Shown here piece after piece: positions 62,930-64,000 of a stretch of 64,000 nucleotides of DNA (its first letter is position 1; each line of letters opens with the position of its first letter). Source of the stretch: Bacillota bacterium (GTDB lineage Bacteria; Bacillota; Clostridia; Lachnospirales; Lachnospiraceae); contig JAQXYZ010000072.1 of NCBI GenBank assembly GCA_029226935.1, positions 1 to 64,000 on the forward strand, given 5' to 3'. The position numbers were made by a program, and so were the translations under genes. The notes beneath the pieces are model-generated. The model was not told the DNA's origin. It saw only the letters and a list, made by a program, of their open reading frames with translations, and did not search any database.

Positions 62930-64000
62930 TTGAATAAATTTTTCAAAGTAACCCTATGCTATGTGATGTGTATTATTGCTTGCCTGATGACACCGGTGGA
63001 GGCAGTGGCAGCACCTGCTGTTGAGGCCCCTTCCTATATACTGATGGAGGCGTCTACCGGTCAGGTTATCTGTGAACAGGATGCAGATGTAAGACGCAGC
63101 CCTGCCAGCATTACAAAGATAATGACGCTGCTTGTAATCTTTGATCATTTGGGAACCGGTCGCGTAAGGCTGGACAGTGAGGTCATGACCAGCGCATATG
63201 CTAAATCCATGGGAGGCTCACAGGTTTTTTTGGAAGAGGGCGAAGTGCAGACTCTGGAGACAATTATTAAGTGTATTGCAGTTGCTTCCGGAAATGATGC
63301 CAGTGTTGCTGCTGCGGAATTTATTGCCGGCAGTGAAGCAGAATTTGTAAAGCTGATGAATCAGAGGGCAGAAGAGATGGGACTTACGAATACTCATTTT
63401 GAAGACTGCTGTGGACTTAGCGAGTCAGACAATCACTATACATCGGCAAGAGATGTAGCAGTTATGTCCAGAGAACTGATTACCAGTTACCCGCAGATAT
63501 TGGACTATACCCAAATATGGATGGAGGATATTACCCATACCACCAATCAGGGAAGCAGTAACTTTACTTTGTCCAGTACCAATAAGCTGCTAAAGATGTA
63601 CGAGTGGACTACCGGTCTGAAAACAGGTTCTACCAGCAAGGCCTTGTATTGCCTTTCCGCAACGGCACATAAGGATAATATTGATATGATTGCGGTGGTT
63701 ATGGGATCACCCAGTAATAAAGTGCGCTTTCAGGATGCCATGACACTTTTGAATTATGGTTACAGCGTCGCGGCATTGTACGAGGATCCAAATGAAGATA
63801 CGCTTCCGGGTATTCCTGTTAAGGGAGGTGTCAAGGAGGAGGCTGCTCTTATTTACAAAGAACCGTTCAGATACCTTGATATTGCAGGCAGTGATTTGAA
63901 CAGTGTCGAAAAGGTTATCTCCCTGCCGGAAGAAATACAGGCCCCTGTTAATCGGGGAGATGCGGTGGGAGAAGCGGTGTATAAGCTGAATGGTCAGAGG
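62930..64000 (+). CDS. Serine-type D-Ala-D-Ala carboxypeptidase (DacF/PBP5 family), 3' truncated by window
   Basis: 357 codons visible, open to the last base. TTG 62930 lies 9 nt after AGGAG. A signal peptide with cleavage near Ala-Val-Ala-Ala precedes the S11 catalytic domain: SxxK in SITK, SxN in ASGND, and KTG in GLKTGSTSKA. It removes terminal D-Ala from wall or cortex peptides. The C-terminal beta domain starts near residue 300 (DTLPGIPVKGG). DacF of Bacillus lies near spoIIA; no spoIIA is visible here, so I call only the family. Confidence 0.92.
   Translation, partial: MNKFFKVTLCYVMCIIACLMTPVEAVAAPAVEAPSYILMEASTGQVICEQDADVRRSPASITKIMTLLVIFDHLGTGRVRLDSEVMTSAYAKSMGGSQVFLEEGEVQTLETIIKCIAVASGNDASVAAAEFIAGSEAEFVKLMNQRAEEMGLTNTHFEDCCGLSESDNHYTSARDVAVMSRELITSYPQILDYTQIWMEDITHTTNQGSSNFTLSSTNKLLKMYEWTTGLKTGSTSKALYCLSATAHKDNIDMIAVVMGSPSNKVRFQDAMTLLNYGYSVAALYEDPNEDTLPGIPVKGGVKEEAALIYKEPFRYLDIAGSDLNSVEKVISLPEEIQAPVNRGDAVGEAVYKLNGQR

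Overview
This window looks like a chromosomal core-genome segment of a low-to-moderate-GC, spore-forming Clostridia bacterium, most probably a Lachnospiraceae member. The evidence is housekeeping synteny shared with Bacillus/Clostridium (rqcH-yicC-remA-gmk-rpoZ; rimO-pgsA-cinA-recA-recX-rny; nudF-spoIIM-xerD; era-yqzL-recO-glyS-alaS-rpsU-dacF), sporulation-linked genes, Gram-positive LexA boxes at recA, strong GGAGG Shine-Dalgarno sequences, and clostridial families such as DUF4317, the giant acyl-CoA dehydratase activase and DUF4349. I see no rRNA, tRNA, CRISPR array, insertion sequence or prophage. Genus assignment is inference.

Layout. 1-5.0 kb: end of a GT2 glycosyltransferase, a DEAD-box helicase, a TPR membrane protein and a CDF metal transporter. 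5.1-10.2 kb: gpmI, then two convergent multi-pass membrane proteins resembling GT-C glycosyltransferases whose 3' ends overlap. 10.3-14.0 kb: LacI-type regulator, S66 LD-carboxypeptidase, YitT-type membrane protein, and a Spo0A-type DNA-binding domain lacking a receiver. 14.0-17.9 kb: glycogen synthase, a SpoVB/MurJ-like flippase and two tiny coat-like proteins. 17.9-22 kb: rqcH (minus strand), then yicC-remA-gmk-rpoZ behind a structured leader. 22-29 kb: rimO-pgsA-cinA, a DUF3298-like protein, an odd 340-nt gap, recA-recX and rny. 29-33 kb: aminotransferase-nudF-spoIIM-xerD. 33-39 kb: DAHP synthase (minus), an amino-acid ABC transporter joined to a cytidylate-kinase-like gene, hisS and an Sfp-type PPTase. 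39-49 kb: siroheme sulfite/nitrite reductase (minus), an MCP, an EAL-HDOD protein, and the DUF4317/giant activase pair (minus). 49-64 kb: rhomboid-like protein, sigma-like protein, M16C peptidase, DUF4349 lipoprotein, era-yqzL-recO, lipoprotein-glyS-alaS, rpsU, a CmpB-type membrane protein and the start of a D,D-carboxypeptidase.

Functionally the window is mostly information processing (helicase, RNase Y, YicC, RqcH, RimO, Era, omega, S21, three aminoacyl-tRNA synthetases), DNA repair (RecA, RecX, RecO, XerD) and envelope or sporulation biology. The most interesting material is regulatory. The yicC-gmk leader at about 19778-19858 has an 11-bp closing stem that competes with pairing to the Shine-Dalgarno. 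Several starts (rny, yqzL, the coat-like gene, the DUF3298-like gene) sit next to or inside hairpins. The gap before recA holds its own promoter-like sequence, nested hairpins and a 13-codon ORF with a very strong SD. On the protein side, the receiver-less Spo0A and the sigma-like protein without region 4 deserve a second look.
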